Below, piece after piece: positions 49,218 through 61,592 of a DNA stretch of 64,000 nucleotides. How positions within the stretch are numbered: the first letter of the stretch is position 1; the number at the start of each line of letters is the position of its first letter. Under the pieces are notes generated by a model. The model had not been told where the DNA came from. It saw only the letters and a list, made by a program, of their open reading frames with translations, and did no database searches. Source of the stretch: Onchocerca volvulus (Eukaryota; Nematoda; Chromadorea; Rhabditida; Onchocercidae); the NCBI GenBank assembly GCA_000499405.2, contig HG738138.1, positions 806,001-870,000 on the forward strand. Direction: 5' to 3'. The translations under genes were made by a program, and so were the position numbers.

Positions 49218-51390
49218 TTGGTTGAGCCGCCGGTCTCATCATAAATTACATCACTCATAAATTTGTAACACCCGCTCAGGAATTCACTTTTCGCATTTTC
49301 TTATGTATGAATCTCTTGCATATCTTATATTGATGAAGCAAAAAATTGAAATGGTTGAAAGATAATCTCTTGGGAAGTTATCCAAGAATTGCTAAGTGTA
49401 GCACCGAAGCAGTTGGTAAGAAAAACTCATTCCTTTGACTATATCAAGTCAGAAATAGCAAAAAAAAAAAAAAGAAATCCGGCATCCAGTTAGTGACAAC
49501 ATACTAGACATGACCTCTAGGTTACAGTTCACGAGGACAGCGGTTAAATTCATGCAGTTGGTAAGTTACCTGTCGAATTTCGAACTTTTACAATCTTATT
49601 CCATAAAAAAAAATTTTTATCAACCATTTCAAAATGGAATTTATAACGGGTGCTTGAATTAAATATTATTTTATACCGGTGTGATTTCTCTTGTAGACAG
49701 TAAACACAATTCCGTTGATCGAGATCGATGAGGACATTTCGCAAAATATGAAGTCAAATGAAGAAAGTTTTAGAATCCCAAATGAATACCACAGTCGGTA
49801 ACAATGATGAAAAGCGAATGAAAAATCAAATTTATAAAGATGAAAATTGCAGTTTGACGAAATAAATTTCAAGACTGTGTAAAGATTCAGAGTATGGAAG
49901 TATAAAAATTTTATCCCAGACTAAAAATATAATCACTAGCCACTAATTATCACAATTAGGAAATCAGCAACATGACAAATTAATTAGTAAATTATTCTAT
50001 CCTTCTAGCGTAAAGCTTAAAACACAATCACTGAAGTGAATTGGAACAAAAAGAAGAAAACATGTATGGGAAAATTTTTGACAGAAATATTAAGATGAAA
50101 AAAGAGAACGATAAACTAATCACTGAATTACATAGAAATTTTATAAAATAGGGAGGTAGGTTACAGCTAAAGAAATCCATGACTTGGTAATATATAATAA
50201 TAAAATAGAAAAGTCATCCCAACAGTCCAACAGTAATGTCCCACAATTTTTTAGGGAAATGCATAGTTTAAAAGAATTATTATTCCTTAAATGAGCCTAA
50301 ATCCCCCCCAAATAAGATGAACGAGATTTCGAAAAAAGTAATAAAATTTCCACGATGTTTTCGAAAACGAAATACACTTCGTGCACTTCGTAAATAATAG
50401 ATCAAGAATATAGCTGTATGACATATTTTCAAATTAAATTAGTCATATTAAGACTATATATAAGACAGAGCTCTATGAATTAGGACATAAGTATATGTCA
50501 ATTCTGGAAGGTCACATGAGCTTGAATAATTAAATTGGTAAAATGAAATGATGCAAACTTTAATACTAACAAAGCAAAAAAGCGCTAGCAAATTTTATTC
50601 CTTTTAAAATTTCCAGGAACTTATGACCGAAAATCTATCAGCTTTCTCATATTATTACGGTAACCTCTGTTTATATAGGTAGGACTCTTCCATAGGAAAA
50701 ATTAATTTAACCGCTTCACTTCTATTAAATTGATCTACCTAGAAGAGTCTAATCCATATAAAGAATTTTGATCAAGAAAGATGTGATTAAGATCAGTTAA
50801 AGCTAATTAGGCTCAAGATACCAGAAAAAGAAAATACCATACCACTTGACATCAGAGGAACATTAATGTTATACTATCAAAACGGTGAAACGAATATTTA
50901 AAAGCATTAAAACAACTATAGAAAACATGACATATTAATTCGAACGAACAAGAACAGCTAAGTAGCATTTAAAAATAAAGAATTTTCAATTTCTAATATG
51001 AATGGTGCAAGGTATTGCAAAGTTATCGAGACATTTGCGCTAATCATTTCACGTGATGTTTAGTGAAAAGAAACTTCAAAGAGAGTTACGATGCTCATCG
51101 ATGAACAAATACTCTAATCTACTGTCCATCAAATCACGGATAGTCTAAACTGCTCGATCTTAATCGGTTAACCCCTGTCAATTTAAAGATACTAAAAATA
51201 TGTTTATTTTACCCCTCTTCTCCCTTCTCTTCTTTTACCCTCCTCATACTCAACTCAAATTAGATTAGTTAAATGTTAGCAATACCGTAAAAAAGTATTA
51301 ATTAAAATATTATTGAATTGTATCGCACTACTGAGAAAAGCTCTTTCTTATGACAAAGTTTGGTAATGTGAATCATCATATTATTTATAT
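49218..51390. other. Intergenic region between convergent genes
   Basis: This contains the 3' flanks of the unknown plus-strand gene and of the minus-strand TMEM41B gene. Two short minus-strand frames (49550-49872) have no recognisable motif. Nothing else was identified. Confidence 0.5.
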
Positions 51391-53648
51391 CTATGAAATT
51401 TTTGTATTTTTTGTTGATTTATCAGAAATTCCACTGCCCTTATTTAGCCGTTTGTAGAAGATGGGTATCAAAGACAGAAGTGCAGTAAAAGCTACTATTA
51501 ATATAGCACTCCATGACCAAGCTGCTCCCATATGCGTTAGCCTTTGCAGAGTTGCACCTGCTTGGATATAGATACACGATGGCGGTGCTACACCTGAAAA
51601 TCAGAATTAAATGTCACTGGCAAAACTAGTTATATAAAGGGAAAATACAAGGAATAACAAGCAATCAAAAATTAAAGTATGCCATAAAGCAAAGTTACAG
51701 ATTATATTTCGATTTAAAAAGAAAGAAAATAAAAAGAACCACTCACCCAAAAATGTACCGAAAAAAAACGCTGAAACTGGAACGTCAAATATAGGTGAAG
51801 CAAGATTTATAAGCCAATTAGGCAAAATTGGCGTTATTCGCAAGAAAATTATAAAATAAAAAAGACTATCAAAGTCCGTAACCTGAAAAAAAAAAGCACA
51901 ACTGAAATCTTAATGAAATCAAAATCTAACATCTGTTCATATGATAACAATCGATCGTTCAATTATGGAATAAAAATATTTATTAAAAGTGTTTTGATGT
52001 CTTTCAGATTTGCCCAAATTTTTCTTGATTAATTATTATGAATAACAAACCAAACTGTCCATCCTTTAAAAAATTTTCCGGTAGTTTTTAAATTAATCCA
52101 AAGTTCGCAACAAATTCGTCTGAACATATTGTTTCTTTTCTTTTTTTTAATATCTGGGATGAACAAGGCTTAATTGTAAAATATATGCAGCTAAAATTCA
52201 TGATCAAACCTCATTTTTCCATTTGCTTATTTTTTCCGGTGCAAATGCCATAATTCGTTCACGTCCAAACAGAAACGAAAAGAAATAACATATCTGTGCG
52301 CCACAAGCCGAACACTACAAGCTTCTTAACTTCAGTTACATCTTTTGGTATTATTGGAAAAGTAAAGGGAAAGACATCAGCAATTAAGGAAATAAACTGC
52401 ATAGGTATTTAAATAAATAAGCCATAAGTTAGCAAAACAATTTGCAATTAATCATGACTTACCGTACAAACTAGAAATAACGCAATTGGAAATGGAAATA
52501 AATATCCTAAAAGAACAGTGAGAAAAATTGAACCAGGAATAGCTAATGACTGCAACCTGAAACAAGGAAAATGGAAATTTTTAAATAAAAAAATTACCAA
52601 AAATTTTCGACTTTATTCATTATATTGGTGATGCAATATTGCAACAACCTGAAATTTCCTTAATAATTATTTCGGCTAAATTTCCGTTAGGATAAAATTG
52701 ATAAAGGCCCACAATGAAAAAAATCCAACAAAAAAGCAGCCAACAGAAAAGATGATACCTTAAACAATAATCGTAAAAGATTCAGCCAGCATTATTTATT
52801 GTTTCCACTTTCCTCATTTCTTGCGCTCTTTAGATGTTATTGTGTGAAATTAGTTTCAAAATTCATTATAAACTAAACGCTTGGAAGCAAATAATGGTCT
52901 TGACATGAGGAAAACATTGACTTTCCACTTTAAGTCAAGTGTAAATATAATTCAGGAAAAAGGAATCAATCACTTACATGATGTAAACAGTTGAAATACC
53001 AAAGAGGACAGTATAATAATGCTTGTCTTTGTACTTTGAAAGAACCAAACCAAGTCGTTTAGCTTGTGTTAAATCTTTTGGCAATTTGAAATCAACTCTT
53101 TCATCACTAAATATACCAGCAAGTCAAAATGGAAATAAAAAATAAATAAGAATGATCTGGAAATCGATTCATATGAAAAACTTTTTCGATTCTTTTCATC
53201 AATCTTATTTCAATAATCTTGCGTACACATTAAATTTTATTTGGATTTTACTGCAACCCTCCAATTCATATGATGTCGATAGATAACACGTCGAATAGTT
53301 GAAGAATATGAAAATTTTTTTTTCAAAACCCTACATGTTAAGTCTGCTGATAAAAACAATTCCCCCCATCTGCAAAACAAGTTTCAAAAGTCCAAAACAG
53401 AGAGAAAATTGATTCCAAAGTTGTATAAACTAACATAGCAGAAAGGAATAATGAATAAAGGAACAAGCAATGCAGACAAAAAAAAAACCGTTAGTAATAT
53501 TCCAAAAATTGATAAAATCAACAAAAAAAGTTAAAAAATGATTTGAAACTTACTCAGCAAGTTCTGGAAAGTTGATGTATAACGTAAATAAAATTAGAGA
53601 AATGCTGAACAAGATACAAATTGGGAATATAAACTTATTTAAAGCCAT
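51391..53648 (-). CDS. TMEM41B: TMEM41B-like ER phospholipid scramblase (VTT/SNARE-associated Golgi domain), 6 exons
   Basis: Exons in transcript order: 53648-53554, 53106-52978, 52556-52463, 52314-52210, 51882-51747, 51593-51391. All are phase-consistent, giving 253 aa. Residues 2-27 form a first membrane segment. Family motifs follow: KDKHYYTVLFGISTVYIM, LQSLAIPGSIF, GYLFPFPIALFLVC, CSACGAQICYFFS, then the VTT core LRITPILPNWLINLASP with VSAFFFGTFLG and VAPPSCIYIQAG. The VAPPS and ITP-x-LPNW forms favour TMEM41B over TMEM41A. TMEM41B sits in the endoplasmic reticulum, scrambles phospholipids with VMP1 and supports autophagosome and lipid-droplet formation. The human protein is slightly longer (about 290 aa). 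The gene lies 738 bp downstream of WDR46 on the same strand. Confidence 0.93.
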
Positions 53649-54386
53649 GTCACCAACAGTACCTCAATTCCGAAGCAGAGTGATAATAAAGTGAAATAAT
53701 CCAAATATAAATCCCCCCCCTGAAATATAGCAAGATTTCCATAAAAATAAAAGACAAGAATTCACGAGTACCAAAACTTCCCCGGAAATCCAATGGTGAA
53801 GCATATTAGCATTAGATCAAAGCCATATCTCCAAAAATAATTTATGACCATGCTATTAATCATTCGACTTATCACTGCAAAACTGTTTTTCGAACGAACA
53901 AACGAACGATATATAAAATATTTTCTACTTCCTATGAATTCATTAAATATCTGGGAAGATAAGAAATGCTAAAACTCTTTTTCGCTAAATGGAACATCTG
54001 AGTAAATAGTGAAAAGCCGTACGGAACGTCAATTCTATCATCTTTCAAAAAAAAAAGTGAGTTTTATTTGGAAATCAACACCATAACAATAAACAATGAA
54101 CAAAGCAGTTCAATGTAACAAATATAAGACGGTTTCTCATTTATTTCATTACAAGCATTTTAAAAATCAAAACATATAACATGCTCAAAAAAATAAGAAA
54201 AATATAACAAATATCAAAAATCAAATTTCAAATAAAATTTGAATTTTAAGTCTCACTTGAAATTTGATTTTTGGAAATTGCAAATTAAGTTCAGCTTTAA
54301 CTTGAACACTTTCTTTAAGCTTTTCAAAAAATCGAAATATATTTACGAAAAACATATGAAAAATTATAAATGATAGGAAATATAAT
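53649..54386. other. Spacer between WDR46 and TMEM41B
   Basis: AT-rich spacer of 738 bp. TTTATT at 54140-54145 is a minus-strand AATAAA, about 240 bases after the WDR46 stop, and would suit WDR46 polyadenylation. No exon is seen. The short minus-strand frame at 54221-54415 overlaps the WDR46 3' end and is a shadow. Confidence 0.5.
54140..54145 (-). terminator. Likely polyadenylation signal of WDR46
   Basis: AATAAA on the minus strand, 241 bases past the WDR46 stop codon and before the TMEM41B start. Confidence 0.4.
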
Positions 54387-57300
54387 TTAAATATCTTTTC
54401 TCTGAAACCTATCAAGCACTGTTTTTGGAGAATCCACCGCCTTCACTGCTTCTTTCTCTAAAACTTCCTCTTCTAACTTCTTTCGCGCTTCGTTCATCGC
54501 AAATCTTTGTTCGGATTGTACACCTTGTTTAATCTGCTCCTACAAAAGATGACAAATTTTTTAGCGAATATGTTAAAAATAGACTCACTTTCTCTACTGC
54601 TCATAAAAAATGTCAAGACATGACCAACTGATTAGCTTCCAAATTCCTTTACCTTTTTCAGAGCACTGCCTCGTCCTTTTTTCTTATTCTTCGGTTTAAA
54701 CTTCACTTCACGAGGTTTCATATGAAGTAGCAACTTCAACCGTTCATTCTCTTTTTCAAGCAAATCTGTATTTACTTGTACGATTTCTGTAGTGTCTAAA
54801 GTGATCATTTCCGGCTGGATCTAAAAGAAAAAAAAAATATTTCAGGACATTATAACTGATTTATTTCAGATTCTTTGTGTTCGTACACTCAAATTATTGA
54901 AACTATAAAGCACCTTATCTAAAAGCTGCTTCACTTCCCGCTCACGCCGCTGAGTTTTTGACTCATATGGATTTGTCAAGAGTGCATTGAAGTTTGGTTC
55001 TCCGCTTCCTGTAAATGAAAAATGTCGATGAAACTTACTGATATAATTGGAAAATAGTATATGCTTTTTAAAATGTGTCTTGTTTATTTAAGATAAAAAT
55101 AATCACCTGGTACAAGCAAACTAGTGAATCCATGTTGGTGTCCGACTCCAAGAACATCTTCAAATGGACAAAATTGTAAACTGGAAACTATTCCTGTGCA
55201 CTGATGTGACATGTAAGGTGTAGTAGCTGTGCCCAAATGCGCATCATTTAAAATCTGTGGAAAAAATTTGACTTTAAAAACAATGAAGTGGCGGAATATA
55301 TGTTTACCTACATTTCGTAGTAAATTAAATCTAAAGTTTCCTAATATATAAAATTGAAAAATCACCTGGATTTGATTCCCAACGCTGCAAGCAACTGCAT
55401 AGCGTTGACTGAAAGATACTTCAGCCAATCCAAACGGTAACGTATAAGCATATAACTGTTTATAATTACGTACATCCCATATCCTACAAGCAAAAGTTAT
55501 TAGATCATAACTGTCGATGAATCCAAGCTTCGAAAATCTGAATTTACCAAAAATTCATGAAAAGAGCAAAACTACCTAAGTTTGCGATCAAGACCAGTAG
55601 TGGCCATATAATTATTTTCCACAGCTATGCCTCGTACTGAACATGGATGGGCGAGCATTTTTATTAATGGTTCTTTGACATTCGGAGACCATAACTGCAC
55701 TGTTCCTGTATATTACAACCATTATGTTTGAAATTACCAATGACTTAAATTATTCTGTGCGATGTTGTAACGTGTACTGTCTCCCTCTCAACACCTTTCC
55801 TTTTATATCAAAAATTATAAAGTCAATTTTTATAAGTGACGCCAACCATTTCCATGTCCAGTATGAATGATAGCATTGCTTGGATTCTGGGTCATTACAT
55901 CCAGAGGTCCTTGTTTTGTTGGGAAGGACTGCACCATTTTGCCCATCGAAACATCCAAATAATGCAAGAATGACGTATTACTCTGCAAGTATTGACTACA
56001 TGCATTTATTATGTGTAAGCATGATTCAATACATTTCTCCTTGAAAACAAATAAGTTCTTTAGAACACAATTCTTTAAATATATTTTTCGTTCCTAATCT
56101 CACATAACAGTAACGCGATTTTTCAGTTATGGTTTGTTGCACAATTTCAACGATAAATTTTTTCCAAATTACTTACAAAGCATCTCAGCTTACCCCAGCA
56201 ACAAGAAGAAAATGCCTGGGAAGAAATTCCAAACGCTTGATATCATGCAAATTCTTCAAACAATGCAACTCCACACCCGTGTTATCATAAATATGTGTCC
56301 ATCTCTTCTGGGCAACCGCAAACATCGTTTCAACATGCAACCATCTGAAATGTGATTTGAAATCTTGTATGATAAAAAAAAACTCGAACAATATCAGTCA
56401 CACTATCTTTCAAAATGTATTTGTTTCGTGAACTTCGGGAAACTTCTCTCATATGCTGAAGAATTTTTAAAGTCCTCTTAACCAGAATATTTTCTGTTCG
56501 CTTCTATTTTCTATCTATTTTCCGACTCTTATACTTAACATAATTCCCAAAATTGCTTACTTGACATCACGGACACCCTCCATAACATTTATTTCACAAC
56601 GGAGTGTTTTAGTTAGCCAGTCAAAGGCGGCAACATGCCCACATTTACCACCAATCAACAGATGACGACCATTACGTATATAATTGGCACGATATGGACC
56701 AAAACGTTTTAACCGCAAATCAAAATGCTGTAAATGAGTTCCTTTTTCAGAATCTCTCAATTCCAACCGTGAAAAATTTGAGGAAACTGTCAATCAGATA
56801 ATAATTCTCCAATGAAAAATCTTTTAAAAAAAAAAAAGAAAAAGAAAAAAATGAAAGTAAAAATTATAAACTTACTTTGCTAGCACTTGCAATATCCACA
56901 GCATCGCATATATCTTTTTGTTTGATGGTATGAGTAAGTTCCCCTTTATCTCCAGCAAGAAAACTGCAGAAAAAAAAAAAACTGATTAGTTAACTGTAAT
57001 TATAAGGAACATCAAAGAAGATCAAAGTGTGCAAATCAAATGTAAGGATCTAATAGGCAAAATTTCTCACCCTTCTTGTTCATTATTGAGAATCTCCGCT
57101 CGTGCGGTTTCCCGTGTCCTTTCTAGGAATCTTTTCTTTTTGTTTTCAAGCTTTGCTTTATGGAAACCGGTCTTCACATTTTCCTGTAAATGATCGAACT
57201 TCTTACATAGGCCTTAACATAATACATTCAACTGAATCAAATAAAAGTTCAGTGTAATTAGGATCATTCAGACGTACGTCAATGACGACTGCAATCTAGA

Positions 57301-57781
57301 TGACTAAGCAAAAGTTTTGGGAAGAGCTCAAGCGACTTCCTCCATTATCGAAACTAGTGACAGAAGCGCTGATAGTATAGAACTAATGACTGATAAACAT
57401 GAAAGCAGTTCATCATCATTCGTAACAAAAACAATTACCGGATTAATATTTGCCGCACCCGTATCATGCCTTTCCAAGGCGTTTTCCGATATGAAAAAAT
57501 CACGGTCGTCACCAGTCTTTTTCTGATCTTTCTCATGTACAAAGTGTTCTTTCCTGAAAGAATTTTTTGTAACTGATTTAAATTTACCACATCTCTTCAG
57601 GGATTCTTCAAAACAACACACATCTCGGAAATCCGAAATAACGTATAGATGAATAAATCACGAAAAAAGTCAAGAATACTGACTTCACGTAAGCCCGTTT
57701 TCTCGATTTCGTCGGACTGACAACTGCGCTTTTTACAACTGAAAGGTCGACAACTTCAGTTTTCGTCTCATCTTTTACCAT
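54387..57781 (-). CDS. WDR46: WDR46 (BING4) WD-repeat nucleolar protein, 13 exons
   Basis: Exons in transcript order: 57781-57684, 57553-57439, 57183-57071, 56963-56876, 56727-56561, 56344-56194, 55982-55847, 55705-55576, 55483-55366, 55254-55107, 55008-54914, 54820-54653, 54539-54387. All phases agree, giving 559 aa (human about 610). After a Lys-rich start comes [17 protein letters not shown] then [12 protein letters not shown] and the WD repeats (about residues 139-372), including [36 protein letters not shown] and [14 protein letters not shown]. The BING4-specific C-terminus follows: [36 protein letters not shown]. The tail is basic ([10 protein letters not shown]). The family (yeast Utp7) acts in the small-subunit processome for 18S rRNA maturation in the nucleolus. 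It is divergent from the LARP7-like gene and may be co-transcribed with TMEM41B. Confidence 0.95.
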
Positions 57782-58275
57782 CACTTCGTACCAATCCTGA
57801 AATGCATCCGATCTGTACTCAACAAAACCAATCCAACCACCCGGAAAAAGTTCACCCTTGCATTTCCATGCAATCTCTTTGCATCACGCTACACAACGCT
57901 AAAATGCCGTGTATTATTGAATCGAAATGAAAATTTTCGTCTTGTTGGACATTCAAATATTTTCAAGTTTGGTTTTTGTTCACATTCCGGAGGAGTTAGT
58001 TTACGTAAAAAATGTATCTATAATTCTAGGATGTCTTAGATGGAATAATATAAAACTGCTGAAAGAAACCTTTTTATGGATGTAGCTATTAGTTCGTATC
58101 ATTTAATCATATAACAGCGAAATGTATGACCGGTTTTCATGTTAGCGACTAAACCATATCATTTAATCAGATTTTTCTGTTTACTGTTATAGTTGTCTTA
58201 TTTGTTGTTGAGTATTTTCTTCGTAAGGAAATGGTTTTACTGAAACATTTTGTTTTGATCATTAAGGTGATTCGA
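57782..58275. promoter_or_regulatory. Short head-to-head intergenic region, candidate bidirectional promoter
   Basis: The WDR46 (minus) and LARP7-like (plus) start codons are 494 bp apart with no other gene between them. No TATA box or other core element could be assigned with confidence. Confidence 0.35.
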
Positions 58276-61200
58276 ATGGAGTGCGATGTTGACAAGAAAT
58301 TTAACGACGATAACAATTTAGGACACGCCAGTAATGAAACTGCCAATGCTGCTGAAAATTTTTCTTTAAAAAAGAATGGTAATGGAAAACGAAAGCGGAA
58401 GCGACCACGAACTAAAGCTCTTCGCCGAACAATTAGAGAAAAAGTATATTTATTTCATTTATTTTTTTTTTTTCGAAATTGAGTATAGGAACTACTTAAT
58501 GAATTCAACATTATTGTGCATGGTACATATTGCTTCGATCACAGATCGTAAGCATGTGGTCATGTAAAACTGTCTTTGAAAGAAGTAGAAATGATGTAAA
58601 TAGATAGTTTCATCCATCTGCTGACTCGCGGTTTATTTACTCCTACTTGAAAAGGCGTGTTAAAGAAAAATAAGTCGTTTCCAGTCAACAGTGACAAGAT
58701 TTCTGAATTTCTTAAGGTAATAAGTTTTATCTGGCCTTTATATGTAGCTAATTTACAGATTGAAATAGCATTATGTACGAGTGATTCGCCAATTCAGGAT
58801 ATCCTAGAAACAGATATGGATTGTGTGATAAGTGCGCCGCTGTCATCGATAATAAGGTTCTTGAAGTTAGATATGGATGAATATCGAAGATTAAGTTGCA
58901 AAGCGCTTATTAGTATTGGAAATTTATCGAAATTTTTTTCAATAACTGGTGATTCAACGGATACTCTTCGGCTTGTACTCAAAGTCAATGATTTGGATCA
59001 CAGTTCTACCGTCGTTTACGTCGTAAATTTGTTTCTTTTAAAGATTTTTAATCAGATCAAGTTGTAGTTTATAAGAATCCTAACTTATAGTTACTGTCAG
59101 CCTTTAATACTGTTCACATGTTTAGATTCACGTAAAGTTTTATTTAGCATTTTAAAAATTTTATACATAAAGACGAATGATTTCTATTTTCGACCACATC
59201 TGAGATTGAAGTATCGTAGCAAAGTTTTTTTCAGGACAATTTACCCGATGGCTGTAAAGTAGATTCACTGAAAAGATGGGCGTCAACATTTGGAACTGTT
59301 GTATTTGTACATCCAATCATGATGAGAAAAACGAATCCAAACAAGAGTTCCCTTACAAATGATGTATCTACATCAACTGAAGTATCTTCATCTGCTGTAT
59401 GTACCGGCAGATTTTTTCAAAGTGCTTTCATCAAATTTGTAGATGAACAGTCCCCAGTGGATTTTATTAAAGTATCATCTTTATTATTTTGAAATCTAAT
59501 AATAATAGTAATAATATTGTAGTTATCCGTAAATGTCTGTAGAAATTAAACATTATTTGGTGATCTTTCTATTGCAAGTCTAGCTATTCAAAGTAGATCA
59601 AGTTTTTTTTCTTTATTGCATTACTTGATAAAACATTTATAGTTTCATCAGCTGCTGCGAGAGAAAGCTGCTAAGAGACGACGCAAAAAGCTGAAATTAG
59701 AACGGAAGCAGGCAAAGAAAAGATTAGCGAATTCTGTTTCAAGGATTAGGAGCAAGACGAAGTGGCAAAGAAAAAGACGCAAGTCAAAAAAAGTAGCAGA
59801 AAGCAATGCTAAAAGCCATGTGCAAAAGACCAAAAATGAAGGTGAGATTTCTGGAGATTTGAAAATTCACTCAGTCGTGGGAATTTAAATGAGATTGTTT
59901 TGAAGTGAATTTCAAGAATCAGATGTGGAATTAAGAAGGAAGTTATACTTTTTTTCATTTTATAGAATTTCCATTGTTTGACAACAGCCAAGGTACTTTT
60001 TTCTTGCTAACTTGCGCAGCTTTAAGATGATTTATTTAACTTAATTGTTGTAAGTTAATTCAATTCATATGTGTCATTTTATAAATTACCTGAAAAAAAT
60101 CTTGAGTTCAGAGGCAGTGGGAACTGGAATCATCGATGCTGAAAAATCAGAGGATGTTGTAAGGGGTGAGGATGGAAATTGCAGCAGACAGGGGAAACGA
60201 AAGAGGCGATCAAGTCATGGAGTGGATAACATACTGTTTAAAAAATCCAAAATGACTGCTAATGAAGGTAATAATGCTAATTTATTATTTATAACGATAC
60301 CTTAATGCATCGATATAAGTGTCTTCGAATATTTTTTGTTTAAATTGTGAATAATGTTCTCTAAAGTTTTGAATCTGTTGCTGCGGAAAAATTGGAAAAA
60401 AAAAAAAAAAAGAAATATTCTGACACGAAATATTCCGAGAAAAAGGTTTCCAAAACAACTGATTCGGTAGTTAATTTAAGAGAAAAAAAAAACTATTTAA
60501 TTGCATTAGTCGAAAACGAATAAAGGATACTGGCGTTGCAGAAAAGAAAGTTGGAGAAGATGATAAATCAATTGGGTTTGAAAATGTTGATCTAAAAAAA
60601 ACTTCTGTAAACATCGATGTAGATGAAGAGAATCATGAAATTAAGGACGATGAAATGGAAATTTGTGATGGATTCACAGCTGTCAAGAATATACCTCAGC
60701 TGACAATTGTGGCCACTGAAGAATCATCGGAGAAAATATTCAGAGATGTTGGAACCGATGTTCCTGAAGAATTTTTATTGGGCGAAGTTGGCGATGTTGT
60801 GAAAAAGTGCGTTTTGAGAAGTTCATTTTTAGATACGGATTTATGGGTAGCAGTCCTTTTCCTTAACTGTTAGATTAATTGAAGCCATTTCATCGGCAAT
60901 TTAAATTTTGGAAGTTTGAATTCAAAGTAGTTTTAATATATTTATTCTAGACGAAAACGTGTGCATCGACAAAAGCGACGCAGTGATAAGTCAAAGGATT
61001 GCAATTCATGTCCAAAGAAATATTTTCATGATATACAAGTATATTCATTGTAAGAAATTTTTCTTCCAAACTTTTTACATCGAATATGAATTTTGATTTC
61101 AACCTTATTCAACATTATGCAATTCTTTCTTTTTATGAAATAACATTTTTTATTTTCTTGGTTTGCAACTTCTCTTCTCATATCACTTTTTTTTTTCAGG

Positions 61201-61592
61201 GATACATTTCACAAACTCCGTGCAAGATATCTGGAGTTACAGAAACAGCAAATAGTTCAATTGAAAGCCAGTTTGAAAAAAAAAGGTGTACCAAATACGT
61301 TATCGGGTTTGACCAAAAAGGAATGGAAAAAGAAACGTGGACGTAATCGAGTAAACTTTTTGTTATATTCTCCATTTTATTTTTACTTTTTGATCAAAGA
61401 ATTACTTTATGGCCGACTTCTTTTTCTTTTTTACTTGAGCCTAATTTTTAAGTTGGATTTAATTGTTTTCGATGTGTCCTTGTTTCTTTACAGCTTATGA
61501 TGCGCTCCGCAAAACTACGTGAAGAGTATGAAGATCTCTCTCACCTCATCCCAGAAGAAGATAAGCTTGCAGATGTCCAATTGAAGTTTTAA
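58276..61592 (+). CDS. LARP7: La-motif and RRM protein resembling LARP7, 11 exons
   Basis: Exons: 58276-58443, 58759-59022, 59235-59471, 59643-59841, 59966-59992, 60112-60267, 60367-60466, 60510-60806, 60951-61049, 61200-61350, 61494-61592. All are phase-consistent, giving 598 aa, close to human LARP7 (582). A basic start (KRKRKRPRTK) precedes a divergent La motif at about 46-130, with LRRTIREKIEIALCTSD and LSSIIRFLKLDMDEYRRL. An RRM follows at about 141-223: RNP2-like VVYVDNLPDG, FGTVVFVHP and RNP1-like FFQSAFIKF, with a Ser/Thr-rich insert before RNP1. A long Lys/Arg-rich region (about 230-290) and a basic coiled-coil tail follow. LARP7 proteins bind 3' oligo-U of 7SK or U6 RNA in the nucleus. 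The C-terminal xRRM typical of LARP7 was not recognised, so genuine La or another LARP remains possible. An upstream in-frame ATG at 58231 would add 15 residues. Confidence 0.65.

Noticed and set aside
56134..56355. Plus-strand frame over WDR46
   Set aside because: It is antisense to WDR46 exon 56194-56344.
57317..57526. Plus-strand frame [15 protein letters not shown]...
   Set aside because: It is antisense to WDR46 exon 57439-57553 and flanking intron.
58489..58547. A possible second exon of the LARP7-like gene (ELLNEFNIIVHGTY...)
   Set aside because: It ends in phase 2 and no in-frame acceptor follows. Exon 1 joins directly to 58759 in phase 0 and completes a La motif.
58657..59067. Long open frame starting MLKKNKSFPVNS
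   Set aside because: Its first part is intron; only the portion from 58759 to 59022 is a supported exon of the LARP7-like gene.
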